From: Trichomonas tenax
Taxonomy: Eukaryota > Parabasalia > Trichomonadida > Trichomonadidae
Direction: 5' to 3'
NCBI GenBank assembly: GCA_023091735.1
Contig: JALKBU010000209.1
Location: 1 to 60,891 of the forward strand
Length of the DNA stretch: 60,891 nt
Shown here: in pieces, positions 45,654-55,567 of the stretch
How positions within the stretch are numbered: the stretch's first letter is position 1
Layout of the letters: each line of letters starts with the position of its first letter
Translations under genes and position numbers: made by a program
The notes under the pieces: generated by a model
The model's database searches: none
Seen by the model: the letters and a program-made list of their open reading frames with translations, nothing else
What the model was told of the DNA's origin: nothing

Positions 45654-46511
45654 ATGGCTTCGCAAGCGGTGATTCAGAGAATTCTTCGCGACAAAATGAA
45701 TTCAATTTTTGAGGAAAATCCACACGTCGCGTTTACAGTCGACGACCTTCACAAGAAACTCAACGAACAAGGAAATGTTGATACTTCGACTTTATTTTCG
45801 TTACTCAGGCAAATTATTTCGAATGGCAAAGTCCGCGTCGTCTATGGCAACGACAAAGAGCCACAGAGATACAAAGCAGTGCCTCCAAAGCTCCAGGAAC
45901 AATTTATCAGCCTCGATGACGATTATCACAGGATATATGACTTGGTTGACAAAGCGGGCAACAAAGGAATATGGAGGCGCGACTTAAAGAAAGCCGGAGG
46001 CTCGATGTCTGAAAAACAACTTTCAGCGGTCCTTAAAGAGCTCGAAACAAGATGTTTGATAAAGAGCATCACTTCAATCCACGAAAAGAAGCTAAAATTA
46101 TACCTCTTGTACGACATGAATCCATCAGAAGAGATCACAGGTGGCGTTTGGTACCTTGAAGGCACTTTCAACACAAATTTCGTCGAGCAACTCATTGCAT
46201 CATCGATAAATGTCGTGAAGACAACGGGAGGAATCACTGTTAAGGATATGATTGAGAGAATAAAATCGAATTCTCTAGCTTCAGCACATATAACAGATAA
46301 AGAGGCAGAGCAAGTGATAACTGCGATGGTGCACTCTAAGAGGGTGCTGAAAATAGGTGCTATGCTCTATCCTGGAGTCTTAGAAATTCCAACTTGTCCA
46401 ATTGCTGAAGTGCCGTGCTGCGGATGCCCTTTGTATACTCAGTGCTATCCAGGTGGCCCAATCAACCCTCGTAACTGCTCCTATCTTCAGAAATTAAGAG
46501 AATTATTCTAA
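45654..46511 (+). CDS. POLR3F: RNA polymerase III subunit RPC6 (RPC34)
   Basis: The 285-residue product has tandem winged-helix domains: about 5-75 with DKMNSIFEENPHVAFTVDDL, and about 85-155 with IYDLVDKAGNKGIWRRDLKK. The RPC6 middle (GGVWYLEGTFNTNFVEQL) and a C-terminal cysteine cluster follow. That cluster has exactly the iron-sulfur spacing C-x2-C-x5-C-x10-C (in CCGCPLYTQC and the NC after GGPINPR), followed by a short hydrophobic end, as in human RPC6. RPC6 belongs to the initiation subcomplex of Pol III and helps open the promoter. The first in-frame ATG (45612) lies upstream of the initiator, so the ATG at 45654 is chosen. Confidence 0.88.
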   Translation: MASQAVIQRILRDKMNSIFEENPHVAFTVDDLHKKLNEQGNVDTSTLFSLLRQIISNGKVRVVYGNDKEPQRYKAVPPKLQEQFISLDDDYHRIYDLVDKAGNKGIWRRDLKKAGGSMSEKQLSAVLKELETRCLIKSITSIHEKKLKLYLLYDMNPSEEITGGVWYLEGTFNTNFVEQLIASSINVVKTTGGITVKDMIERIKSNSLASAHITDKEAEQVITAMVHSKRVLKIGAMLYPGVLEIPTCPIAEVPCCGCPLYTQCYPGGPINPRNCSYLQKLRELF

Positions 46512-47968
46512 AATAGATGTATTTTTATGCTTTTCAACCAAATTCTTCTTTATGAACATATTGACATATAGAAATTCGATTCATTTTTATTGTAGTAATA
46601 AAGGTTTGTGAAAATATTATAGATATTTCAAATATTTTGCTCAAAACGAAGCGTAACATTTATAATTGATTATGAAAATTGAATTACATGTCATTTCTCA
46701 ACCATTTGTTTTATAAATAATTCATTTTAATTAAAAAATATTTCAATATTGACAATAAAGTGAAACCGGATCTGATATATTCAAAACATGAAATAAACTT
46801 TTTATAGATATGATGATATTATGCGATTTCAGGTAATATTAATTTTTTGAGTAAGAATCACTTAAATCAATGAAATATAACAGTTATTTTGTTATATCGA
46901 GAGAATAATTCTATAGACATAGTTATGTTATTCAAATAGATAAAAGCGCCAATGACAAATTCTCTTTCAATCATTGTGTGTTTTTCAAAGATGATTTCAT
47001 TGATTCACAAAATCAACGGTTATTATGTTTATAAAATTATTTATCAAATTGCTTGATTGCAGGGCGAATGCAAGGATCCCATATGTTTGCTGTTGACATG
47101 CGACGTTATTTGATTTTGATTTAAAACTTAAATATCTCAATCTTAATTAAGTTAAACAAAAATATGTCAATTGTGAGAATATAGACCTTACTGTGTCCTA
47201 TCAGTTTCAGCATATTCTGTGACGAGTTTGTTAACTTATGGCTCTCCAGAGAGCAAACACTTAACTTTACATTTGAATTTTTAGTCAAAAAAAGGACCCG
47301 TTTTTAGCATGAGATTTAGCGAGTTACTTAAGCATGTTTTAAATACCTTTTCCGTTACCGTATTTTATCCAATATCCATTTCATATTTCCAAATCACCTT
47401 TTTTTCCAATTTCCAATGTCAATGGAAATACGCGAACTTGAGTATATACCGTATTTCCATACTCAAATTTGGAAAAATCCAAATGATGGTCAAACTTCCA
47501 AACTCGACCATATTTCCAATAAAAAGTTTTTTCCAAATTCGTCATTTTTCTAAATTTGACAATATTTCCAAACTATTAAAATTTCCAAATAAGTACCCAT
47601 ATTTGGAAAGACGACCGACTTTCCAATCAGGTCCAATGGATTCTTTATATTCAATGCATTATATTTTTAAGGACAAAACTCGCTGATGAGTTTTTGTTAT
47701 GAAATCAAACCAATCAAGTTTAAATTTGCTTTTTTATTATTTATTGATATATGAAAAGAAAAATCAAAATCACAGTTTTCATATATTTCAATTTTTCAAT
47801 GTAATTTAGGTCATCATCGCCATGATATGCAGAGTCCAAATAACCAAAATTATCGATATTCGTGATTTTCAAATATTGTCATAAATCATTATAAAAAGTC
47901 ATTTACTATTTTTTTTAAAAAACTTAATTTGTGAGAGAACTGTTGAATCAATAGAAAAATATTCAAAA
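46512..47968. other. Gene-poor spacer with a TTTCCAAAT-rich block
   Basis: No gene is supported. From about 47380 to 47640 the sequence repeats TTTCCAA and its complement TTGGAAA at least a dozen times in both orientations with irregular spacing. A frame across it (47309-47686) is a by-product of the repeat. One TTACATGTCA motif lies near 46684. Confidence 0.45.
47380..47640. repeat. Irregular TTTCCAAAT / ATTTGGAAA repeat block
   Basis: Words such as CATATTTCCAA, ATACTCAAATTTGGAAA, CCATATTTCCAATA and AATATTTCCAAAC occur in close succession. Because the word is nearly the reverse complement of itself the block can fold on itself. No fixed period is apparent. Confidence 0.5.
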
Positions 47969-49049
47969 ATGAGTTTAATGCTTTTCTCGCTTTGTTTGAG
48001 CAGTGATTACTCTCCCAGCTTCACAGCAGGCACCACATTCGTTGAATATCACGACAATGGCAATTATGTATCAACAAACAGCATTTCGATAAAAAATTCG
48101 TATTTTCAATTTATAAATGGCAATCCATCGATTGAAGCTACTGGGGCTAGTGACGATAGTAGGATTAAATTATACGTTTTCGATACAAATTTTGCTAATA
48201 ATCGAAATATCGTGAATTCTGGAAGCTCAATTCTTTGTTGCAGGTGTGATTCATTCCAAAATCACCTTTGTAAGTTCAAATGCACAGTCAAAGAGGGTAT
48301 TCATTGCTTCACAACAACAAGATTTCATTCGATAAATCAAACATGTGTTTCATACGGTTCTGCTACTTCAGGAACTGTTTTCATACAGAAAGGGCAATAC
48401 AAATGGAAGATATCAATATAGCACAGTGCCAACATGAGAATTTTGGATGCTACAAACTATATCAAATAAACGGAACAATTTCTTTCTCTAACTTCGTTTC
48501 TAACACAGGAACAAGCATATTTTACCATGACAAATTTGCACATGGAGTTATAAGCAATAGCAATGTTATCAAAAACACAGTAAATGAAACTTCATAAGCG
48601 ATGTTTTATGCATATAAAACAGATGGACATTAAAATTCATCCTATTTCTTGAAAACACAGGCAAATACATGCTTGCAACCAGCGAAGCATCAATCAAATG
48701 CGACAGATGCTCAATGTAGTTTTCTATTGAAGTGACTAATGGAGAACATATTTCACAATCATATATAAATAATACTTTACAAAAAATCAATCCTCGATAT
48801 ATTCCAACGCATTGCACTCAAATTATTCCAAGAACATATGAAGCATCTCCACCTATTTCACCATAAACAACACTAATAAGAACTCCAGAATCGACCCCAA
48901 TGACAACACCTGTTAATACACCAAATTCAACCCCAATCATAACTCCTGTTTCATCACCAACTTCTAGAACTTCAAATCCGTCAGCTGAGAATCAGCCGAT
49001 TATAACAAAATGGATAGGACCACCTTCTCCTGATCACAGATACTGCTAA
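47969..49049 (+). pseudogene. Decayed secreted/surface protein gene with Thr/Pro-rich tail
   Basis: Three frames carry successive parts of one protein. The first (47969-48421) has a short signal-like start (MSLMLFSLCLSSD) and a beta-rich Cys region with NNRNIVNSGSSILCCRC. The second (to 48597) continues with DINIAQCQHENFGCYKLYQI and NGTISFSNFVSNTGTSIFY. The third (from about 48630 to the TAA at 49047-49049) has ENTGKYMLATSEASIKCDRC and a TTPVNTPNSTPIITPVSS-type stalk, and itself holds two in-frame stops. The pattern resembles trichomonad proteins with beta-helix-like ectodomains and Thr/Pro stalks. No membrane helix follows the stalk in this copy. Confidence 0.65.
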
Positions 49050-50054
49050 AGAGTTTGCAGCTTAAATCAATTTAATTCATTTCTTTCCAGACACAACTTT
49101 AGAGTTTTATAATTTTGCGTTTTTGTTTTTATAATCATGTAAATGGTTATATATATCATAATTATAAAAATATTTTGATCAAATTTGAAAAATTGAATTT
49201 AGAGCCATTCCATTTAAGTATTAACTAACCCTATGGAAGTATATAATCAGAGAAGAGAAACAAAGAAAAACAATCTGATAACAAATTTTTGATCTTTATA
49301 TAAGAATTGGATACATCTCATTATTGTAATATCGGTGTAATAAATGATTATTATATGGTTTATAATATGAATTATCATAAAACTGATTCTGCTTCGAGAT
49401 AAAACAACAATAATGAAAATTTGATTTTAAAAATGTTTGACATTAAATGCTATTCATAAAGATGGTCTTTATTTGGTAAATTAAATTGAGACAAATACGA
49501 TTATTTTGTAATGGTTGGATAAAAAACTTTTCGAAATTTGCGCAAAACTACATTATATTTAGTATGCTATCCAAAAATACCAAAATTTTGCTAAAATATG
49601 AAAATAATATTTCTTCCAAATTAAATTCATATAACACTTGAGGATACCTATAATATGGCAACTCGTTTTCCAAGTTATCCAACAATATTTTTTAAATCGA
49701 AATATATCAAAGTTTTCTAAGCGATAATACATAGTTTTGACATCATGGCATCGTTTTAAAATAAAATAATATATTATAATAATGATGTATAGTTCTAGTT
49801 TATTCAATATAATGCTAGAATCGATGAATATTGATATCTCAATATCTGCTGTATAGAAATTCAAAATTCTTTAATAAATAGATATGTCTATAAAAGGTAT
49901 ATCCAAAAATGCAATAAAATAAAGTTGTAGTTGAAAGAGAAAAAAACGATGAAAAACTTTCACTTTTTTCAAACGAAAGATTCACTTTTTTTCCCATTTT
50001 TTGTTTCTTTGTGTATTATCATCGTAATCAAAACGGTTATTCTCGAAATAAAAA
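49050..50054. other. AT-rich spacer, no genes
   Basis: Nothing coding was found. Near 49955-50000 two TTCACTTTTTT words resemble initiators. They would give the Rh gene leaders of 75 bases or more, so I do not assign them. Confidence 0.4.
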
Positions 50055-51230
50055 ATGTTTTTCGCGATTTTATTAGTTTCCTCTTTATCAAATGGCCCCT
50101 CTTCTATACCAGAGAACGTCATTCCAACACCCAATTACAGTGATGACTCCATTTATCCAAAAGTCGTTGACGTATGGATGATGACGATGTTGGTCGCATT
50201 TTTCATGATGTACATCAAGAAATTCGAGTGGGGTGTGATGATGGCTGTCCTGCTGTCACTGTCTACGTGTCATGTTACATATGCTTTCGTTAAAAATGTC
50301 TGTTTGAAAGAAGATTTTGACTCAAAACTCGCTGCTGCGGCTGTTTGCTGCGCAATCACGTGCACTGTAACTATAGGAATCTTTGTTGGTACAATTAGAA
50401 CGTGGCAATATGTTATTGTTGGAATTATGTTCGCTTTATCTTTCCTCTTAATCGAATACCTCGTCGTCTCTGGCAAAGCGATAAAAGGCGTCGTGGACCC
50501 CGGCTGTGCGATTTCCATCCACATGATGGCCGCCTATTTCGGTTTAGGAGCGGCCATTGTAATAAGAGAGAAGAGAGTGATAGGAATAGAGTTTTACTAC
50601 ACTACACACTCAGTCAATTGGATCTGGCTCGGTTCATCGCTGTTATTCATTTTGTGGCCTTCATTCGTTTCATTATTTTATCAAGGTGAACATTGCTGGA
50701 CGGCGGCCATCAATTGTATAATGAGTGGTCTCGGTTCAATCATTTCCGCTTTCTTTATGGAACAAATCGCTAAAAAAGGAACAATCGATGCATTTGTCTA
50801 CGCTGTTGCTCTTTTGGCCGGCTGTGTTGGTACATCGTCTGCCCTGTTCATGCTGACACCGTGGACATCGTTCCTTGTCGGAATTATTTGCGGCTGTTTC
50901 TCTGTTTGCTCATTTAATTATATTCACAATCCGTTCACTAAAATGCTCGGAATCAACGACGTAATGGGCGCACACAACATCCACGGCATCTGCTCGTGGT
51001 TATCTATCATAACAGCTGTGATTTGTTGCGCAATAAAAGGTTTTCCTTGCCAATGGACACTGGTTGGCGGGATTGTAACGTGCCCTGTGTCCTTGATCTG
51101 TGGTGCACTCACCGGACTTGTTTGCAGATTAACACTCAAATCAATTCCAAATGATGAGTTCATGGAGGATCAAGCAGAGTTCATATTCCCCCATGGAGAG
51201 GCTACTTTAGAGTGGCCACCAAAAGCATAA
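50055..51230 (+). CDS. Rh-type ammonium transporter (Amt/Rh family)
   Basis: The 391-residue product has about ten to eleven membrane helices. Conserved Amt/Rh signatures are VDPGCAISIHMMAAYFGLGA (pore helix with the first pore His) and MGAHNIHGICSWLSII (the second conserved His in the HNxHG context). The form of both signatures is closer to Rh proteins than to bacterial AmtB. Such proteins conduct ammonia or ammonium across the plasma or vacuolar membrane, which would suit an organism that breaks down amino acids for energy. The N-terminus is short, with a possible signal-like start. The start is the first ATG in frame; no clean initiator lies close to it. Confidence 0.78.
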   Translation: MFFAILLVSSLSNGPSSIPENVIPTPNYSDDSIYPKVVDVWMMTMLVAFFMMYIKKFEWGVMMAVLLSLSTCHVTYAFVKNVCLKEDFDSKLAAAAVCCAITCTVTIGIFVGTIRTWQYVIVGIMFALSFLLIEYLVVSGKAIKGVVDPGCAISIHMMAAYFGLGAAIVIREKRVIGIEFYYTTHSVNWIWLGSSLLFILWPSFVSLFYQGEHCWTAAINCIMSGLGSIISAFFMEQIAKKGTIDAFVYAVALLAGCVGTSSALFMLTPWTSFLVGIICGCFSVCSFNYIHNPFTKMLGINDVMGAHNIHGICSWLSIITAVICCAIKGFPCQWTLVGGIVTCPVSLICGALTGLVCRLTLKSIPNDEFMEDQAEFIFPHGEATLEWPPKA

Positions 51231-51312
51231 AATTATTAGTTTATTTATTTGTTTTTAAAACACCATCAAATAAATTATTTTCTATTTAAATTCAATCACC
51301 CCATAATATGTA

Positions 51313-51700
51313 TTAGCTATATCCATTCTCTGTGTAAGAAATTGTATTCGGATCAAAAGTTCCAGGATATGGATTTAGATGTATTTCCTTTTTGGTTTTT
51401 GCGTTGAAATGGAGGTGCCACGACTTCTAGTGAAGGATCGTCAGGAATTGGCGGGATTTCCAACGATTTCGAAGAAATTTGTTGAACTTTAATCAATTTC
51501 GAGTCCTTTTCTATATCAGCTATATTTTTGTTGAATGTTTGAATGAGGTTTCTTCGAAAATCTTCAGGAATTTAAATTTCTCTTTGTTCGTAGTACAAAG
51601 AAATCGCGTAATTCAGAGCACCATGTGCACGCTCCAGGAAATACGTCGCGCACCTCACATTTGTCGCCGTGATGACAATGAATTCATCCGTTGAAGACAT
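51313..51700 (-). pseudogene. Broken gene for a UBA-like-domain protein
   Basis: From an ATG at 51698-51700 the minus strand reads SSTDEFIVITATNVRCATYF then LERAHGALNYAISLYYEQ, the pattern of a UBA-like domain as in UBX/p47 proteins. It then meets an in-frame TAA (51570-51575 region), after which the same frame continues as plausible protein (IPEDFRRNLIQTFNKN, KSLEIPPIPDDPSLEVV). After an A-rich stretch the frame changes and closes as NPYPGTFDPNTISYTENG before a TAA at 51313-51315. One nonsense change (a CAA-to-TAA change would explain it) and one frameshift separate this from an intact gene of about 128 residues. A recent pseudogene or sequence errors could explain it. Confidence 0.6.
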
Positions 51701-51733
51701 TTAATTTTCTGACACAGCTATAAATAATTTAAA

Positions 51734-51798
51734 CCCCTTAAATTATTTTACAGACCCTATAATATTTTCTTATGCCATGTAAAAATCGTTACATGACA
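51734..51798. promoter_or_regulatory. Mixed motifs: two C runs 21 bp apart and two CATGTAAA words
   Basis: C runs at 51734 and 51755 repeat the ~20-bp step of the arrays at 36.7 and 38.7 kb. GCCATGTAAA (51774-51783) and, inverted, TTACATGACA (51789-51798) follow. The group lies 34-98 bp upstream of the broken UBA-like gene. From 51799 to 52119 the spacer is AT-rich and empty. Confidence 0.4.
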
Positions 51799-52119
51799 TT
51801 TTTTGCAGCGATTGAGTTTTGATATATATATTTCAATGTGCTCTATGTAAATTGGATCTCTATTGCTTTCAATGCTTAATTTCATCTTTGTAGCGGTCAA
51901 AATCATATTTTCAATTGTATCACAATATATACAAATTTATAACAATATAAATATCAAATATAAGAAACTCATAATTTTCTTAGCATTTTATAATATTGTT
52001 TCAAAGATGTTAGTAAAAAAATATTAATTGAGAAAATATAATTTTAGACTTGGAGATAAAACGTTTTGTAAATACAATAAAATGCTGTGGTGGAGATAAT
52101 TGAAGTTCGTAAATAGGAA

Positions 52120-52368
52120 TTAATCATTTGAATTTTTACTTTGTTTTTGATCATTTGATTTGCCATTTGAATTCATTGTGTTGTCGTTTTTATTTTCAGT
52201 GTTTTTGTGGCTTTCATCAGCAGGAAGTCTTCCTGTTAGAATATCGATATTTGTAGGAATATAAGTTTTGTTAGACGAGATTTGACTAGATGAGGATGCA
52301 ATAGGGATGTTTATCTTCTTCGGGAGTTTCTTAAAACTCTTCGATGAACCACCTGTCCAATGAAACAT
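52120..52368 (-). CDS. Possible small protein, unknown
   Basis: The 82-residue frame begins MFHWTGGSSKSFKKLPKKI and continues into a Ser/Asn/Lys/Asp-rich disordered tail. It has no recognised family. It starts 45 bp from the start of the divergent ankyrin gene, so both would share one compact promoter. A TTTCATG word at its start could be an initiator overlapping the ATG. The low-complexity tail weakens the case, and it may be a fortuitous frame. Confidence 0.35.
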   Translation of the reverse strand: MFHWTGGSSKSFKKLPKKINIPIASSSSQISSNKTYIPTNIDILTGRLPADESHKNTENKNDNTMNSNGKSNDQKQSKNSND

Positions 52369-52412
52369 GAAAAAAATTTAATCACAACATCACGGTTGAC
52401 ACTTTTTCATTA

Positions 52413-53585
52413 ATGCTTGAAGTTGAAATTCCCACTGAAATATATAAGAAAGATATCAAAATTATCAACAAAGAAACTTCAGAAAGTTCCATATTTTCTG
52501 TGTCTATATACAGATTGCTATATTTCTTTCCAAGTATATTTTCAATTTTAGATATCAACGAATCTCCTTTAACAATCAAATCAAACCATGATATTTCGCT
52601 ATTTAAAATTATATTTGATATTTGCAATAATCAAAAAATCATCTTAGAAATTAATCAAATTTCAAGTCTTATAAAATTCGCTTTTGACAATAATTGTTCA
52701 TATAATTTTATCGAAGTTCTAGAATGTATAGTATTGCAATCCAAAAACACATCACTTTGCATTAAATTACTTAAAATTCAATTTGATAATAACAAATTTA
52801 ACATAGAAAAGTCAAAGATAATGAAATACTTAAGTAGTCATCCTAAAACTATATCTATTAATGATATTGTTGATCTCCGATCTTCATTTCTTTCGATAAT
52901 TTTCGATCACATAAATGTTCGATTTTCTTTTGCAAAAGAATTCCTCGAGAAGTACAAAGGAGAATCATATAAAATACCTTTTCATGTTATAGATATTGAT
53001 GAAGAGAAACAGAATGTTTTACTAAATCTTATCAACAAAACAATCACTTTTACAAAAATCAAAAGAAATAAATCCGACAAAAAAACATTAAAGAGAGAAG
53101 TAAAAATACCAAAACCACCTGATTACACACCTGATATATTCGACGCTGTTAGAAGGGGCTCTGCAGAATGTCTTAAATATATATTACAAGAAGATCCTGA
53201 ATCATTATCGAAAGTTGATTCAATTGGAGATACTCTGCTTCATTATGCTGTAAAATATCATTTCATTGATTTAGTTTCGATTCTAATTGATGCTGGAATC
53301 AAAATCAATACACAGAACAACAATGGATATACAGCTTTGAACATCTGTTCATCATCAGTTGATGCGAATATAATGACTTTATTACTCAAAAAAGGCTGCG
53401 ATCCAAACATTTGTGGAAATGACGGATGGAGCTGTCTCCATGAGGCAGCAATGCTAAGCACACCACAAATGGTCAATCTTCTTGTCCAATATGGCGCTAG
53501 AACTGATAAAAAAGATAAAGATGGAAGAATTCCAATCAATGTTGCTGTCGATGATGACATCATTGAAATCCTTCAACACAGATGA
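52413..53585 (+). CDS. Ankyrin-repeat protein with trichomonad-type N-terminal domain
   Basis: The 390-residue product has an N-terminal region (about 1-215) rich in Ile, Asn and Lys with a BTB-like or DUF3447-like helical layout (VSIYRLLYFFPSIF, LLNLINKTITF). Four ankyrin units follow from about 240 to the end: SAECLKYILQEDPESL; GDTLLHYAVKYHFIDLVSIL; GYTALNICSSSVDANIMTLL; and GWSCLHEAAMLSTPQMVNLL with its closing half-unit. Ankyrin proteins of this layout are very numerous in trichomonads and serve as binding scaffolds of unknown partners. The front part is AT-rich in codon use compared with the housekeeping genes here. The initiator TCATTA directly abuts the ATG, leaving a leader of about 4 bases. 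Confidence 0.75.
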   Translation: MLEVEIPTEIYKKDIKIINKETSESSIFSVSIYRLLYFFPSIFSILDINESPLTIKSNHDISLFKIIFDICNNQKIILEINQISSLIKFAFDNNCSYNFIEVLECIVLQSKNTSLCIKLLKIQFDNNKFNIEKSKIMKYLSSHPKTISINDIVDLRSSFLSIIFDHINVRFSFAKEFLEKYKGESYKIPFHVIDIDEEKQNVLLNLINKTITFTKIKRNKSDKKTLKREVKIPKPPDYTPDIFDAVRRGSAECLKYILQEDPESLSKVDSIGDTLLHYAVKYHFIDLVSILIDAGIKINTQNNNGYTALNICSSSVDANIMTLLLKKGCDPNICGNDGWSCLHEAAMLSTPQMVNLLVQYGARTDKKDKDGRIPINVAVDDDIIEILQHR

Positions 53586-54430
53586 AATAAATAATTATAT
53601 CTATTTAAATACTATTTTTACTAAATTTATTACGAAATATCAATTTTTCAATTTTTGAAATTTATATCCAAACTTAAAGTCTTTCAAAACACGATTTTAT
53701 TCGATAGAATACTATTTAAATCACAATAAAGAGTAGAAATATGGTGATTGTCGATAATAATATTTCATTCATTTTTCAACCCCTTCCAAATCGCGAAATA
53801 CCCACAGAGTGAGTTTCTCTATGAGTTAAAACGCGTAGATCCCATTTTTATTGATTTTTATACTTTCTCAGTCCAGAGTTGTGCTCCATTTTGTCGAAAA
53901 TGCTCTGTTGTCGAAGTCTGTCATTTTACACTAGAACCTTACTTTTATATCAAAAGTGAGGTCATTTATAAGGTTAAAAACCTGATTTAGGAAAAGTGGT
54001 CATAAGGTTAAATTCCACCAATTCTAAATCAACTTAAAATCAATCACAGTCCTATTAATGAAGAAAACCATTGATTAAAGCAATGAAGAAATTATTTGAT
54101 GTGGCTATATCAGAAAGATATTCGCTGAAAGAATCAATTGCGAATTTCAAAATGCATTTTAATGATTCTATAAACAGAGATTCTAACTAAGAAAATCAAA
54201 ATTAAACGATAAATTTAAATTGTATTTCATGAACTCAATAATTGATTGAAATTCAAATTGATTTTTAGTTCTATACGTGTGTTTTTGCAATATATTCTAT
54301 TTGCATAGTCTATAGATGGAGATAAATGTAAAATTATTATATGATTTCCGTTTTTGATATAGTTTACATAAATAAGGTTAAATATGATATAAAAGTGACA
54401 ATTATGTAAATAATCTAAAACGTGACAAAA
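53586..54430. other. Spacer, no supported genes
   Basis: A Cys-containing frame at about 53748-53990 lacks any ATG and is not called. AAGGTTAAA words occur at about 53972, 54004 and 54379, the last followed by TATAAAAGTGAC about 40 bases before the next ATG. Confidence 0.4.
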
Positions 54431-55528
54431 ATGAATGACGCAGAACAATATCTGAAGCAACACAATGTCGAAGGAATTCTGCAGGAGATCGTTGTCTCTG
54501 TCCTCCAAAACCGCCCGACGGACGTCAGGAAGTACATCAGCGAAATGTGGCAACAAGTTACGATTCCTTTCCCCTCAAAACACGGCAATTCGCAGAACTT
54601 CTCTAACATAAGCGCACAGAAGGTCCAAAACGCTGTTCCTGCGCGCAGAATTTCTGCTGTTTCTCCTGCTGCAATCCTCAAAAATCGCGATGAAAGGCGA
54701 AAAGGTTTCTCTTCGCGCTCCATCTCAGCTACAACGATGGAAATTCCCAAACATCCGAAGACTCCCGAAGAGTATTCTTCGATAGAAGCAATCTGCAAAA
54801 AAGTTTCTTTCTTATCTTACCTCAAAAGCGACCAACTCGACGCTCTCATCAACGCAATGTTCAAAGTGGAGTACAAAGACGGCGATGTTATCATAAAACA
54901 AGGCGACAAACCCGATAATTTTTACATTATTCAAAGCGGAACAGTCGATATATGGAAGAAGACAGGCGATGCACCTGAGGTCAAAGTTATTTCGCTCAAC
55001 GACGGCGCTTATTTTGGCGAATTAGCATTAATGAGCGGAAGAACGCGAGCAGCGACAGTTATCGCTCACGGAACAGTCTCCTGTTGGGCTATAGACCAGA
55101 CAACGTATCTGTATCTACTCAAAGACATTCATTACCAAAGACGTCAAAAATGCAAAGAAATCATTTCAGATGTTCCAATTTTCAGCCAATTGCCTGATTA
55201 CCAAGCGATTCTCGTTGCCGAGGCCGCGGTCCTCGAGGAGCATCCTCCAGGAACGACAATTATCAAGCGGAACGAGATCGGAAACAAGTTCTATGTTATC
55301 TTAGCGGGAACTGTCGATGTCATCATCGATGGAAAGAAAGTCAACGAACTCGGCCCAGGAAAGTATTTCGGCGAACGCGCTTTGATCTACAACGTCGCTA
55401 GAGTCGCCACAGTCACTTCTTCGTCACATGTGAGAATAGGGTACATCACAGGAGAAGTTTTCAGGAAGATTCTCGACAAATGCCACGAAACATTCAAATC
55501 TAATGAAGCAACATATCAGAAAGCATAA
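54431..55528 (+). CDS. cAMP-dependent protein kinase regulatory subunit (PKA-R)
   Basis: The 365-residue product has the full order of PKA-R. An N-terminal docking/dimerisation-like helix pair comes first (about 1-45, VVSVLQNRPTDVRKYISEMW). A linker follows with two possible inhibitor sites, ARRISA (71-76, a perfect R-R-x-S) and RRKGFS (89-94, R-R-x-G like type I subunits). Two cyclic-nucleotide-binding domains complete it. Their phosphate-binding cassettes read FGELALMSGRTRAATV and FGERALIYNVARVATV; both keep the Glu and Arg that contact the nucleotide. It would hold the catalytic subunit inactive until ligand binds, and may read out cyclases such as the family at 29 kb. The start is the first ATG; its 3' end lies 39 bp from the convergent protease gene. 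Confidence 0.88.
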   Translation: MNDAEQYLKQHNVEGILQEIVVSVLQNRPTDVRKYISEMWQQVTIPFPSKHGNSQNFSNISAQKVQNAVPARRISAVSPAAILKNRDERRKGFSSRSISATTMEIPKHPKTPEEYSSIEAICKKVSFLSYLKSDQLDALINAMFKVEYKDGDVIIKQGDKPDNFYIIQSGTVDIWKKTGDAPEVKVISLNDGAYFGELALMSGRTRAATVIAHGTVSCWAIDQTTYLYLLKDIHYQRRQKCKEIISDVPIFSQLPDYQAILVAEAAVLEEHPPGTTIIKRNEIGNKFYVILAGTVDVIIDGKKVNELGPGKYFGERALIYNVARVATVTSSSHVRIGYITGEVFRKILDKCHETFKSNEATYQKA

Positions 55529-55567
55529 TAATATTTTTTTGTTTAATCTTATATACAGTTTATGTTT

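Noticed and set aside
47309..47686. 125-codon frame across the TTTCCAAAT block
   Set aside because: It is produced by the repeat itself (recurrent Ser-Lys-Phe-Pro) and lacks a start context.
53748..53990. 80-codon frame with several Cys
   Set aside because: It contains no ATG and no recognisable pattern; the Cys residues are scattered.
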